From positions 1-64,000 of the forward strand of contig CALWLL010000010.1 of assembly GCA_944381555.1 (NCBI GenBank): a DNA stretch of 64,000 nucleotides. Direction: 5' to 3'. The notes beneath the pieces were generated by a model. The model was given only the letters and a program-made list of their open reading frames with translations. It searched no databases and was not told where the DNA came from. Each line of letters opens with the position of its first letter. The stretch's first letter is position 1. The position numbers and the translations under genes are program-made. The stretch is from an uncultured Agathobacter sp. (GTDB lineage Bacteria; Bacillota; Clostridia; Lachnospirales; Lachnospiraceae). Shown here piece by piece: positions 38,789 through 48,168 of this stretch.

Positions 38789-39925
38789 CTAATTTAACTT
38801 ATGAATATTCTTATCTGAAATAAAGTTGGAAACATTATATAAGACTAACACATCCGTAATATTATGCTCCTCCATATATGCCTGTATATCGCCTCTGAAA
38901 TAACGCATATCTACCATATAAACATTGTCATAATTTTCTGCCACCATCGGAGCAAATGCATTTGCAAACGAATCCTTAATCAGAAGCAGATTGCGTCCCT
39001 CATCGGACTTCTCATTTGTAATCACAACCTCACTATAATTGCCTCCGAAGAAAAAGAGATACTTATCTTTCTCTTCTAACCGGTCATAATCATAGAATCC
39101 TTCCTCTTCCTCTCCATCTAAGGTTACCACAAAGGATGCATCACTTCCAGCTTTTTCATAGATTTGGATGGAATCATATGCAGAATCAAAATCCAAAATC
39201 TTAGAATATAAACTTCCTCGGAAAGTATCTGTTACCGTTGTTACCGTATAGTCTTCTTCTGCAAAAGGAATCCCCATAGATTTACACCATTCTTCATAAC
39301 ACACAAACGCACCCTTACTGGTCCAATGATGGTCGGTGCGGTAATAGACGCCTTCTTCTTTATGCGCAGTCAATGCATCGCGTACATCAACAAAATTATA
39401 TCCCTGCATCTTGTCTTTTACTTCATCAATAATTGCCGCCTGGTCAAACAATGGCGCATTTGCAGGAAGCTTGTCCTCCAAAATCAGCCCTGATGTCGGA
39501 ACAAGAAGGAATGACAGTCTGGATTTATCCATCGTTTCGCTGCATGTTTCCAAAAACTTCTGTATCTGCTCAATATTATGCTCAACCAGCTTTTCATCTA
39601 CATCATCTTCTGTGATTTTCTCGAAATCATACCCGTCTTCTCCCACATAAGCGCCGCCGATATCAGTGTCTCCAACTGCTTTCTGAATGGCAGTTTTTAT
39701 GGTAATCCACAGGTCGCGTCCCAAAATCTGGTCATTTAGATATTCTTCCAATCCATTCTGGAAATCACAATTTAAAATACTTTCAAGGGAAATCTGCGGT
39801 TTCTGTGCCAGATAGCGATTCTCGTTCTCGGAAAACTCCCTGTCGGGTGCAAGAAAAGTTCCCGCACTGATTAAAACGAGAAATAGCATAAGACTTCCAC
39901 TCATCATCCACTTTGTTATCTTCAA
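38789..39925 (-). CDS. DHHW-motif protein, AlgX/AlgJ-like
   Basis: A 378-residue exported protein. An N-terminal membrane segment (about 8-25) serves as signal or anchor. The fold has the DHHW motif in YYRTDHHWTSKGAFV and the catalytic-Ser region LLIKDSFANAFAPM. It is the partner type that in alginate acetylation moves acetyl groups to the polymer. The start is a TTG at 39925 with GAGGTGAGG upstream. It lies between the MBOAT gene and the SH3-DHHW gene. It lacks an SH3 domain, so the two DHHW proteins differ in their probable wall attachment. Confidence 0.8.
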   Translation of the reverse strand: MKITKWMMSGSLMLFLVLISAGTFLAPDREFSENENRYLAQKPQISLESILNCDFQNGLEEYLNDQILGRDLWITIKTAIQKAVGDTDIGGAYVGEDGYDFEKITEDDVDEKLVEHNIEQIQKFLETCSETMDKSRLSFLLVPTSGLILEDKLPANAPLFDQAAIIDEVKDKMQGYNFVDVRDALTAHKEEGVYYRTDHHWTSKGAFVCYEEWCKSMGIPFAEEDYTVTTVTDTFRGSLYSKILDFDSAYDSIQIYEKAGSDASFVVTLDGEEEEGFYDYDRLEEKDKYLFFFGGNYSEVVITNEKSDEGRNLLLIKDSFANAFAPMVAENYDNVYMVDMRYFRGDIQAYMEEHNITDVLVLYNVSNFISDKNIHKLN

Positions 39926-39945
39926 ATCCTCACCTCTTATCCATA

Positions 39946-41358
39946 TTAGAAACGGAAATATAAAAACGGATTATAGCTGTCGCCTACTAAGAAAGCAAAA
40001 CAAACAGCCATAAGCACAAGCATAATAACCGTCCTTACTGCATCATACGCAGGAGACTGCATAAACGCTGATATTTTGGGGCTTCTTGCAATCAACGGTT
40101 TGTAATCCACACTGCACAGACAAAGAATTACTAACAGTACTGCGTTGCATGACAAATGGTAGAAGAATGTGCTGTCTGCCCAAACCGTACCAACACCCGC
40201 CATAGTCTGCAAATACTCTCCCAGCATCCCGAAATCTGTCTGAGCAAAGATCGTCCAGCCAATAATTACTAAAAACAGGCAGTATATATGTCTGAACACT
40301 TTCGGAAGCTTTTCCAGCCACTTGAGCAGGAATACCTTCTCAATCATCAGAAGAAGACCATAATACATTCCCCACAGCACAAAGTTCCAACTGGCTCCAT
40401 GCCACAGTCCTGTCAGCATCCATACAACCGCAATGTTAAACAGTTGGCGTTTTAATCCCTTACGGTTTCCCCCTAGCGGAATATAAACATATTCACGGAA
40501 CCACGAACTAAGAGAAATATGCCATCTTCTCCAGAATTCCGTGATGCTGGATGATATATACGGATGGTCAAAATTCTCCAGAAAATGGAATCCAAACATT
40601 CTGCCAAGCCCGATTGCCATATCCGAATATCCTGAAAAGTCAAAGTAAATCTGGAAAGAATACGCAATTGCGCCTAGCCATGCGGTAGCGGCAGACATCT
40701 CACTCATGCCGGATATCGTGGTAAACAGCGCGCCGATCTGATTTGCTAAAATAACTTTTTTCGCCATGCCGATTACAAACCGAAAGGCGCCTTCCGCAAA
40801 TTCATCTACCGTCGTTTTACGATTTGCCAGTTCCTTTTCAACCGTCTTATACTGCACAATGGGACCTGCAATCAACTGTGGAAAAATGGTTACATACGTT
40901 GCAAAATTCAGAATATTTCTGGTTGCCGGAACCTCTCCACGATACACATCAATGGTATAAGACATCGTCTGAAAGGTATAGAAGGAAACACCAATTGGGA
41001 GTGCAATATGAAGCAGGGATATTCCCGCTCCGGTAATTGCATTCACATTCTCAATTACAAAATCCGCATATTTAAAGAAACCTAAGATAGAAAGATTCCC
41101 AATCATATCAATGATAAGGGTTACCTTTGCTGCCGTTTGCCGGTTTTCCTTTTTAAATTTCTCAATTAATAGTCCGTTGGTATAATCAAACACGGTAGAA
41201 AACAGCATGATAGACACATAAACCGGCTCGCCCCATGCGTAAAACAAAAGGCTCGCCAGCAGCAATACCAGATTTCTGATTCTCCTCGGAACCAGAAAAT
41301 ACAATGCCATGACCACAAGAAAAAATACCAGCAGAAACACAAAACTACTAAATACCAT
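39946..41358 (-). CDS. MBOAT-family O-acyltransferase
   Basis: A 470-residue polytopic membrane protein with about 11 segments. The MBOAT core includes YYTIDVYRG-like SYTIDVYRGE, FDFSGYSDMAIGLG, the FWRRWHISLSSWFREYVYIPLGG region and the catalytic His in LTGLWHGASWNF, as in AlgI and DltB. It is expected to pass an acyl group across the membrane to the adjacent DHHW proteins. No alginate-type synthesis genes are near, so the acceptor glycan is encoded elsewhere. GAGTT precedes the ATG. A terminator lies between it and the upstream DUF4358 gene. Confidence 0.9.
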   Translation of the reverse strand: MVFSSFVFLLVFFLVVMALYFLVPRRIRNLVLLLASLLFYAWGEPVYVSIMLFSTVFDYTNGLLIEKFKKENRQTAAKVTLIIDMIGNLSILGFFKYADFVIENVNAITGAGISLLHIALPIGVSFYTFQTMSYTIDVYRGEVPATRNILNFATYVTIFPQLIAGPIVQYKTVEKELANRKTTVDEFAEGAFRFVIGMAKKVILANQIGALFTTISGMSEMSAATAWLGAIAYSFQIYFDFSGYSDMAIGLGRMFGFHFLENFDHPYISSSITEFWRRWHISLSSWFREYVYIPLGGNRKGLKRQLFNIAVVWMLTGLWHGASWNFVLWGMYYGLLLMIEKVFLLKWLEKLPKVFRHIYCLFLVIIGWTIFAQTDFGMLGEYLQTMAGVGTVWADSTFFYHLSCNAVLLVILCLCSVDYKPLIARSPKISAFMQSPAYDAVRTVIMLVLMAVCFAFLVGDSYNPFLYFRF

Positions 41359-41375
41359 AGAACTCCTATTCGCTC

Positions 41376-41403
41376 AAAAAGCTGCCGTAAACGACAGCTT
41401 TTT
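41376..41403 (-). terminator. Terminator between the DUF4358 gene and the MBOAT gene
   Basis: AAAAAGCTG and CAGCTTTTT enclose a 10-nt loop. It is a short stem and may be leaky, allowing a polar drop in expression from trpS-DUF4358 into the acetylation genes. Confidence 0.7.
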
Positions 41404-41405
41404 AT

Positions 41406-41900
41406 TTATTCTCCAAATGCTTCTTTAATGATTTCTTTTGCTTTTGCACTATCGTCAGAAACACATAAAATAACGTAGTCTTCTTTGTGCTCTAATACCG
41501 CACTTTCGATACGTGAAGCCACCTTGGCATCATATGCCGCATTCTGTTGTTTCTGGTCGGCCAGCAATTCTTCCAGACCGGTAATCACCTTGTCTGCTGC
41601 ATCATCATCAGGAACAGTAAAAACAGCTACCTGTTCACAGGAAACACCTGCCACTTCATAAACAATGCCCGTTACTCCTTCTTCCAAATCAATATACCAT
41701 TCTACCTCATCCTCAGGAAGCTGCTCCATCTTACCTGTATAAGTAATCTCTGTTGCAAGAGACTGCGCAAGCTCTTTTGCACTAACCTCTTGGTTATCCT
41801 TATCTCCGGTACCGGAATTCTCTGTTCCAGCATTGCCGCAAGCTGCTATAGATACTGATAATGCCGCCATAAGCAGCATTGCTAATACTTTCTTCTTCAT
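41406..41900 (-). CDS. DUF4358 lipoprotein
   Basis: A 164-residue lipoprotein. The lipobox is AAC with Cys21. The body matches the DUF4358 pattern (LAQSLATEITYTGKM near residue 50, VSCEQVAVFTVPDD, and a C-terminal VILCVSDDSAKAKEII). This family often accompanies MBOAT/DHHW genes in gut Firmicutes, and its function is not known. It lies 15 nt after trpS and ahead of the MBOAT gene. Confidence 0.75.
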   Translation of the reverse strand: MKKKVLAMLLMAALSVSIAACGNAGTENSGTGDKDNQEVSAKELAQSLATEITYTGKMEQLPEDEVEWYIDLEEGVTGIVYEVAGVSCEQVAVFTVPDDDAADKVITGLEELLADQKQQNAAYDAKVASRIESAVLEHKEDYVILCVSDDSAKAKEIIKEAFGE

Positions 41901-41915
41901 AGTCGTTACCTCTCT

Positions 41916-43010
41916 TTAATCTTCTACTTTACGATACTTTTCACTCTGGGCGCGAATCAGTTCGGCATCTTCAAAATAATTAATCTGCATCGCGCATTTT
42001 ACTTCCGCCATAGTTTCCGCAGCCTTAGTTCTGGCCGCTTCGCTGCCCTTCTTTAAAATATCGTAAACCATTGGGATATCCTTCTCATATTCTGCTCTTC
42101 TCGCACGGATAGGCGCAAGTTCTTCCTGCAATACATTATTTAAGAACTTTTTAATCTTAACATCACCAAGTCCGCCACGAGTATAGTGTTCCTTTAATTC
42201 ATCCAAATTATGATATTCCGGAAGATATTCTTCAAAATGCTTCTGATTACTGAATGCATCTAAGTAAGTAAATACCGTATTACCCTCTACATGACCAGGA
42301 TCTGTAATCTGGATATGGGTTGGGTCCGTATACATGCTCATAATCTTTGTTCTTACATCTGCTTCTGTATCCGAAAGATAGATGCAGTTTCCAAGAGATT
42401 TACTCATCTTTTGTTTTCCATCCGTACCCGGCAGCCGCATACATGCCTGATTCTCCGGAAGAAGCACATCAGGCTCGACTAAAGTTTCTCCATAAATAGA
42501 ATTAAATTTACGGACAATTTCTCTTGTCTGCTCAATCATCGGAAGCTGGTCCTCGCCTACCGGCACACAGGTCGCCTTAAATGCCGTAATATCCGCCGCC
42601 TGACTGATTGGATAGGTAAAGAAGCCAACCGGAATACTGGTTTCAAAGTTGCGCATCTTAATCTCTGTCTTTACCGTTGGATTTCTCTGCAAACGGGATA
42701 CTGTGACAAGGTTGGAATAAAAAAACGTAAGCTCTGTTAATTCCGGAATCTGTGACTGGATAAATAACGTGGACTTCGCAGGGTCAAGACCGCATGAGAG
42801 ATAGTCAAGGGCTACCTCAATGATATTCTGGCGGACCTTTTGCGGATTCTCAAAATTATCCGTCAATGCCTGTGCATCTGCAACCATAATAAATATCTTA
42901 TCGAATTCTCCCGAATTCTGTAATTGTACCCTTCTTCTAAGCGAGCCAACATAGTGTCCCACATGCAGACGACCGGTTGGTCTGTCGCCCGTTAAAATAA
43001 TCTTTTCCAT
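41916..43010 (-). CDS. trpS: Tryptophanyl-tRNA synthetase
   Basis: A 364-residue class I synthetase that charges tRNA-Trp. It has the HIGH-type HVGH at residues 17-20 and KMSKS near 200, plus the [16 protein letters not shown] stretch. A clean promoter (43041-43069) leaves a short leader, so no T-box is present, unlike many Firmicute synthetase genes. It heads the run leading to the acetylation genes. Confidence 0.97.
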   Translation of the reverse strand: MEKIILTGDRPTGRLHVGHYVGSLRRRVQLQNSGEFDKIFIMVADAQALTDNFENPQKVRQNIIEVALDYLSCGLDPAKSTLFIQSQIPELTELTFFYSNLVTVSRLQRNPTVKTEIKMRNFETSIPVGFFTYPISQAADITAFKATCVPVGEDQLPMIEQTREIVRKFNSIYGETLVEPDVLLPENQACMRLPGTDGKQKMSKSLGNCIYLSDTEADVRTKIMSMYTDPTHIQITDPGHVEGNTVFTYLDAFSNQKHFEEYLPEYHNLDELKEHYTRGGLGDVKIKKFLNNVLQEELAPIRARRAEYEKDIPMVYDILKKGSEAARTKAAETMAEVKCAMQINYFEDAELIRAQSEKYRKVED

Positions 43011-43040
43011 GGATTTCCTCCTAAAAAACTCTCGTTCTTA

Positions 43041-43069
43041 ATTCTATCCAAAATTTCACAGTTCGTCAA
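43041..43069 (-). promoter_or_regulatory. trpS promoter
   Basis: On the minus strand TTGACG (43064-43069), a 17-nt spacer and TAGAAT (43041-43046), giving a leader of about 24 nt. Confidence 0.7.
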
Positions 43070-43087
43070 CCGATTAAATCTTAGGAT

Positions 43088-45067
43088 TTAGTTAAGAATA
43101 ACTCGTTTACTTTTACGAATTATGCGTTTTACAAATTTCACAAGGAGAACCATCAGCACGGCCAGTATGAGGATTACAACAAATACTACTGCAAGAATCA
43201 TCCAGAAAAACTTATTGGGATTCTTTAATAAATCACCGATTGCTTTGCTGTCTTCCACAACCTTTCTTCCTTCTGTCGTTCCGTATCCCGCCGGTACATT
43301 TCCTACACCATCACCATCGGTATCCTCAAAGGATTCCATATACTGCGCAATGGCTGTCCATGCTTTTAGTTCCTGTCCCTCTGTCTGTATGATGGTATCG
43401 TTATAATCCGTAACGGCTGTGCCATCCGCATGTTTTGGCACAATGGAAAGCAGACCATAGGACATATCCGTAACGCCGCCTAACATCAGCGCGGTATACA
43501 TATCTGTTACGACGCGATACAGTTTATTGTCTTCTAATTCTACACGTTCGCCCTCACGGTTTACAATATATATCTCGGTTGCTTTATTTAAAATCATACG
43601 GTTTGGATTGTAATGCCAGCGTAACCCATAGGTATATAAACGGGCTGTCTGCATGAAATCCGATATGCTGGCGTCTACTTCTGCAACCAGCTTCAACTCT
43701 TCTCCCGTAAGGTATACGCTAATCAAAGGATAACCCGGTATCCCATCTTCTCCGATGCCAAGAGAAAATGAATTAAACACCTTCTCAACGGTAATGCTTC
43801 CAAGCGCGTAGGTATCACGGATGGTTCCTGCCGGAGCGACTGCCACATCTACCGGGTTTCCGTCATAATCCGGTGCATTCTCTACTGCATAGGCATAGGA
43901 ATCCGCAATAATGCTGCCCAGATTTACTTCTGTATGCAGCATTCCCAGATCCGCCTGCTGTGCAAAAGGCACTTCGTTTGTGCAAAGAACCTGATCCTTC
44001 GTATATCCGAACTGCGCCAGATATTTTTCATCCACCAGAGACATAAAGGAATCTACTTTTTCCTGCGTCTCTTTATCCGCTTCCACCTCCGGCGTAACCG
44101 CCATCAGCTCATAGGACTCCATTTCCCAGCGTCCATTTTCCTTTTGGCGCATAGAAAGACTTCCTAAATATTTTCCATACTCTTCACAGGATACAATATA
44201 TGTATCGCCATGTTGGATTGGCTCTTCTAATTTCGTGTGCGTATGCCCGCTGACAATTAAATCTAATTCCGGAACTTCTTTTGCAAGAATCTCGTCTTCC
44301 GACTTGCTTTCATCCTCCCATGTTCCGCTATGCGAAACGCAGACAATCATATCCGCCTCTTCGTTTTCTTCAATCTTAGCAACGGTTTCCTTTACTGACT
44401 CGACCGGGTCTTTGAAAACCAACGGACAGGTTGGCGCACAAGCCAGGCAATCTTTTCCAAACACCCCTGTAATTGCAATGTTCACACCATTCTTATTTAC
44501 CATGATGTAGTCCTTAACGCCATAGTTTTCAAAGCTGTCAAAGAGCAGACTCTGTTCTTCTGTATAACCGGCAGCCGACATTGCCTCCCAGTCTACATTA
44601 CAAACGAGCATGGCAGGAAGATTGTCTCCGCTTTCTGCCGCGCTGTCCAACATATTTGCAAGCCCTGCAGCGCCATAATCAAATTCATGGTTTCCAAAGG
44701 TTGTTGCATCAATTCCCAGTTCTCCCAGCATACGAAGCTCTGCTGCTTCTTCTTCGTATACTACCTGTACCAATGTTCCCATAGAAAAATCTCCGGCATC
44801 TAACAATAATGTACCCGGATTTTTTTCCTTCTGTGCGTTAATCAGCGTCTTAATTCTGGCAAAACCTCCCATCGTCACAGAGTCTGTTCCCTCTACGGTA
44901 GTAAACTCACTCAGATGCGAATGGGTATCGTGCAGAAACATAATATCTACGGTTTTTGCTTCTTCCTCCGCCGCAAACGGTACTGCCAGCATTGGCATTA
45001 CCATAATAAGCGCAAGGCAAACCGCCACCGCTTTTCTTCCTATATTCCTAATTGAAAATCTTCTCAT
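43088..45067 (-). CDS. Membrane-anchored 5'-nucleotidase/metallophosphatase
   Basis: A 659-residue exported enzyme. A signal peptide covers about 1-33. The metallophosphatase domain has FLHDTHSH, LLDAGDFSMG, GNHEFDYG, CVSHSG and SGHTHT. The 5'-nucleotidase C-terminal domain follows (about 350-560). A C-terminal membrane segment (about 615-640) is followed by a basic tail, so it is anchored with the active site outside. It should hydrolyse extracellular nucleotides or related phosphates. I chose ATG at 45067, which has AAGGGGAC 7 nt upstream. Confidence 0.88.
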   Translation of the reverse strand: MRRFSIRNIGRKAVAVCLALIMVMPMLAVPFAAEEEAKTVDIMFLHDTHSHLSEFTTVEGTDSVTMGGFARIKTLINAQKEKNPGTLLLDAGDFSMGTLVQVVYEEEAAELRMLGELGIDATTFGNHEFDYGAAGLANMLDSAAESGDNLPAMLVCNVDWEAMSAAGYTEEQSLLFDSFENYGVKDYIMVNKNGVNIAITGVFGKDCLACAPTCPLVFKDPVESVKETVAKIEENEEADMIVCVSHSGTWEDESKSEDEILAKEVPELDLIVSGHTHTKLEEPIQHGDTYIVSCEEYGKYLGSLSMRQKENGRWEMESYELMAVTPEVEADKETQEKVDSFMSLVDEKYLAQFGYTKDQVLCTNEVPFAQQADLGMLHTEVNLGSIIADSYAYAVENAPDYDGNPVDVAVAPAGTIRDTYALGSITVEKVFNSFSLGIGEDGIPGYPLISVYLTGEELKLVAEVDASISDFMQTARLYTYGLRWHYNPNRMILNKATEIYIVNREGERVELEDNKLYRVVTDMYTALMLGGVTDMSYGLLSIVPKHADGTAVTDYNDTIIQTEGQELKAWTAIAQYMESFEDTDGDGVGNVPAGYGTTEGRKVVEDSKAIGDLLKNPNKFFWMILAVVFVVILILAVLMVLLVKFVKRIIRKSKRVILN

Positions 45068-45139
45068 TGTTATAGTCCCCTTTGTGCTAAAAATGTTCAC
45101 TTATTGTAATATAAATTCCTTGAATTGTAAATAAAGCAT

Positions 45140-45155
45140 GGTCTTTCCTATGATA
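45140..45155 (-). repeat. Dispersed intergenic element, copy C (short)
   Basis: Only the first part is present, TATCATAGGAAAGACC on the minus strand, directly after the T-run of the terminator at 45159-45190. It has no inverted partner or GC-rich edge. Confidence 0.5.
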
Positions 45156-45158
45156 AAT

Positions 45159-45190
45159 AAAAAGGCCGGAAGCTGCTTCCGACCCTTTTC
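45159..45190 (-). terminator. Terminator of the fatty-acid operon
   Basis: On the minus strand GGTCGGAAG pairs with CTTCCGGCC around a 3-nt loop, followed by TTTTTATTT. It lies just past the stop of the FabT-like gene. Confidence 0.8.
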
Positions 45191-45192
45191 TT

Positions 45193-45642
45193 TTATCGTG
45201 AATTTCCCAGATCAATTTCCGGCATCAGTTCATCACTCATAAGATTTAATATTTTCTCCAGTGTAGACAGTTCCTCCGGCGTTAAACGCTCTTGCAGGCG
45301 CTCCATTACCTGACCGATATAACTGTAAGTAATGTTATAGTAGTTCATATACTTTTCGGTTACCTCCAGATGAAATTCCCGCTTGTCTACTTCTGATTGT
45401 ACTTTTCGTAAGTACCCTTTTTTAATCAGGTTATTGATTTTATATGCTGCATTCGGTGAAGAAATATTGGCAACTTTGGCAAACTCATTTACTGTTGGAT
45501 TGTTGATGGAATAAATAATCTCCATGCAGAATGTCTCTACTGTGGTAAGAGAGGTTTCTCTCTCCTTCACTCTCTCAAAAAATTTCTTATAGAAATGTAA
45601 CTTGAACTTCGTATACACTTTCACAAAAGCATCCTGAAGCAT
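45193..45642 (-). CDS. MarR-family regulator, FabT-like
   Basis: A 149-residue winged-helix regulator. The recognition part has TVNEFAKVANISSPNAAYKINNLIKKGYL and the wing VQSEVDKREFHL. MarR-type FabT proteins of Firmicutes repress fatty-acid genes when bound to acyl-ACP. Here it is the last gene of the operon rather than the first. Candidate operators lie ahead of acpP at the other end (54885-54924). It follows fabZ by 50 nt, so it should be cotranscribed, giving negative feedback. The FabT name is by context; I leave the symbol empty. Confidence 0.8.
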   Translation of the reverse strand: MLQDAFVKVYTKFKLHFYKKFFERVKERETSLTTVETFCMEIIYSINNPTVNEFAKVANISSPNAAYKINNLIKKGYLRKVQSEVDKREFHLEVTEKYMNYYNITYSYIGQVMERLQERLTPEELSTLEKILNLMSDELMPEIDLGNSR

Positions 45643-45692
45643 AATTTCCCCCGCATTCTCTAAAAAAATTTATATATTCCGAAGAAATTATA

Positions 45693-46127
45693 TCAACTTT
45701 GCGCATCTATTGCAAATGTAAGTTCTGCAATTACCGCCACTTTGCCATCTACGGTAGCAACAGCCTTGCCAACGCCTACAGGTCCCCTTCTGTTAATAAT
45801 CTCACATTTCAGTTCCAGCACGTCTCCCGGCACTACCTGACGCTTAAAACGTGCAGATTTGACTCCTCCAAAAAGCACGATTTTGCCTTTATTTTCTTCT
45901 TCTGTCAAAATGGCAACCGCACCGGTCTGCGCCAGCGCTTCCAGTATAAGTACGCCGGGCATAACGTGCTTCTGCGGAAAATGTCCAAGAAAATGCATTT
46001 CATTGGCAGTCACACATTTAATCCCCGCCGCACTCTGTCCCGGTATACATTCTGTAATTCTGTCTACCAGCAAAAACGGATATCTGTGCGGCAGAATCTC
46101 CTGAATCTGATTTGAGTTTAGTTCCAT
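45693..46127 (-). CDS. fabZ: 3-hydroxyacyl-ACP dehydratase
   Basis: A 144-residue hot-dog fold enzyme that dehydrates 3-hydroxyacyl-ACP. The catalytic His is in [12 protein letters not shown], with [14 protein letters not shown] after it. It starts [24 protein letters not shown] in typical form. It lies between fabF and the FabT-like gene. FabA or FabM, the usual unsaturation enzymes, are not seen here, so how unsaturated fatty acids are made is not shown. Confidence 0.95.
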   Translation of the reverse strand: MELNSNQIQEILPHRYPFLLVDRITECIPGQSAAGIKCVTANEMHFLGHFPQKHVMPGVLILEALAQTGAVAILTEEENKGKIVLFGGVKSARFKRQVVPGDVLELKCEIINRRGPVGVGKAVATVDGKVAVIAELTFAIDAQS

Positions 46128-46162
46128 GATTTATTCCTCTCTTTTTTGAAATAAGCAATCTG

Positions 46163-47398
46163 TTACGCGGTATACTTTTTAAAAATAATACTTGCATTAT
46201 GCCCGCCAAATCCCAGTGAGTTGGACATTGCATAACTTACTGTCGTTTTTCTCCCTGTATTCGGAACAATATCAAGGTCACAGCTTTCATCTGCAACCTT
46301 ATAGTTAATGGTTGCCGGCACAAAATCCTTATTCACTGATAATGCAGTAATGATTCCCTCAACTGCGCCTGATGCACCTAATAAATGCCCTGTCATAGAC
46401 TTGGTTGAACTAACCATAACCTTCTTTGCAGTCTCGCCAAAGGCAAGCTTAATGGCACAGGTTTCCCCTTTGTCGTTGAGCTGGGTGGATGTACCATGCG
46501 CATTGATATAAGTAATATCTTCCGGAGAAAGGCCGGCATCCTTTAATGCGACCGTCATGCAGGCTGCTGCTCCGCTGCCATCTTCAAGCGGCGCTGTAAT
46601 ATGATATGCATCACAGTTTGCACCATAACCTACGATTTCCGCATATATACAAGCACCACGCGCTACTGCGTGTTCATATTCTTCCAGCACAAGAATTCCT
46701 GCGCCCTCTCCCATAACAAAACCACTTCTTTCTGCATCAAAAGGAATGGATGCGCGATTTGGATCTGTCGTTGTATTAAGCGCCTTTAACGAAGTAAATC
46801 CTCCAATGCCAAAAGGCGTAATGCTGGCTTCTGCACCGCCGCACATCATAACCTCTGCATATCCATCGCGAATATAGTGAAAGGCATCGCCAATGGCATT
46901 TGTTCCACTTGCGCATGCAGTTACTACACAGTTACACATGCCTTTAAAACCATGTGCAATTGCAATCTGTCCGGCCGCCATATTGGAAATACCCATTGGA
47001 ATAAAAAACGGCGATACTCTGTCATAGCCCTTTTCATTTCCTTTTATCGCTTCCGTCTGTATGGTTTCAATTCCGCCAATACCACTAGAGACGATAATTC
47101 CGCAGCGACTTGCATCTTCATTTTCCATCTGAAGTCCACTATCTTCCATAGCCTCTTTTGCAGCCACTACCGCAAACTGCGTGAATTTATCCATCTTACG
47201 GACATCTCGCTTGTCGATATACGCTTCCGGGTCAAAATTCTTAACCTCACCTGCTAAGCTTACTTTTCTGCCTGTGGTGTCATAGTGGGTAATCGGTGCA
47301 ATCCCGCACACACCCTGCTCTACCGAATTCCACATATCCGTTACGTTATTTCCGATTGGCGTAATCGCACCCAATCCCGTTACAACTACTCTTCTCAT
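46163..47398 (-). CDS. fabF: 3-oxoacyl-ACP synthase II
   Basis: A 411-residue condensing enzyme for chain elongation. The catalytic Cys162 is in TACASGTNA, with the two His in NAHGTSTQLND and KSMTGHLLGASGAVE. The ATG at 47398 overlaps the fabG stop (TGATG), so translation is coupled; an upstream in-frame TTG lacks support. It is the only elongating KAS in the cluster. Confidence 0.96.
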   Translation of the reverse strand: MRRVVVTGLGAITPIGNNVTDMWNSVEQGVCGIAPITHYDTTGRKVSLAGEVKNFDPEAYIDKRDVRKMDKFTQFAVVAAKEAMEDSGLQMENEDASRCGIIVSSGIGGIETIQTEAIKGNEKGYDRVSPFFIPMGISNMAAGQIAIAHGFKGMCNCVVTACASGTNAIGDAFHYIRDGYAEVMMCGGAEASITPFGIGGFTSLKALNTTTDPNRASIPFDAERSGFVMGEGAGILVLEEYEHAVARGACIYAEIVGYGANCDAYHITAPLEDGSGAAACMTVALKDAGLSPEDITYINAHGTSTQLNDKGETCAIKLAFGETAKKVMVSSTKSMTGHLLGASGAVEGIITALSVNKDFVPATINYKVADESCDLDIVPNTGRKTTVSYAMSNSLGFGGHNASIIFKKYTA

Positions 47399-48141
47399 CA
47401 GATTACCATTCCTCCATCTACACAAAGCACCTGTCCTGTAATATAACAGCTCTCCTCACTTGCTAAAAACGCTACTGCATTGGCAATATCTTCTGCCTTA
47501 CCTGCTGCCTTAAAAGGAATTGCTTCTGTCATTTTTTCTTTTACGGCAGCACTGAGCACACTTGTCATATCTGTTTCAATCATGCCCGGCGCAATCGCAT
47601 TTACATTGATTTTTCTAGAAGCCAATTCTTTGGCAAGAGATTTGGTCAGCCCGATAACTCCTGCTTTACTTGCCGCGTAGTTTGTCTGTCCGGCATTTCC
47701 CATAACGCCTACTACGCTGCTAATGTTTATGATTTTACCATAGCGCTGTTTCATCATAATTCTGGCAGCCTCTCTTGACATATAAAAGCAGCCTTTTAAG
47801 TTTACATCAATAACCTTCTCAAAATCCTCGTCTGACATACGCATAATCAGACCGTCTCTGGTAATACCGGCGTTATTTACCAATACCTCCATACGTCCCC
47901 CGGAAAGTTTGAGCGCTTCTGCCACAAAACCGGCACATGCAGCAGAATCACTTACGTCTGCATGAACAGCATATGCATCTACTCCATGATCCCGACATAA
48001 AGCAACCGTTTCCTGTGCTGCCTCCTCACCGGAATTGTAATTAAAAATTATATTCATTCCCATCTTGGCAAGACGCACACAAATCGCTCTTCCGATACCA
48101 CGACTACCGCCTGTTACAACGGCTGTTTTTCTATTTTCCAT
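47398..48141 (-). CDS. fabG: 3-oxoacyl-ACP reductase
   Basis: A 247-residue short-chain dehydrogenase that reduces 3-oxoacyl-ACP with NADPH. It has the TGGSRGIG cofactor loop (11-18), NNAG, the catalytic Ser in INISSVVG and the Tyr-Lys pair in YAASKAG. The length is typical. It lies between fabD and fabF. Confidence 0.97.
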   Translation of the reverse strand: MENRKTAVVTGGSRGIGRAICVRLAKMGMNIIFNYNSGEEAAQETVALCRDHGVDAYAVHADVSDSAACAGFVAEALKLSGGRMEVLVNNAGITRDGLIMRMSDEDFEKVIDVNLKGCFYMSREAARIMMKQRYGKIINISSVVGVMGNAGQTNYAASKAGVIGLTKSLAKELASRKINVNAIAPGMIETDMTSVLSAAVKEKMTEAIPFKAAGKAEDIANAVAFLASEESCYITGQVLCVDGGMVI

Positions 48142-48168
48142 GAGATGATTCCTCCTTATTATCTGCGC

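Noticed and set aside
43011-43087. A T-box leader for trpS
   Set aside because: The promoter lies so close to the gene that the leader is only about 24 nt, too short for a T-box.
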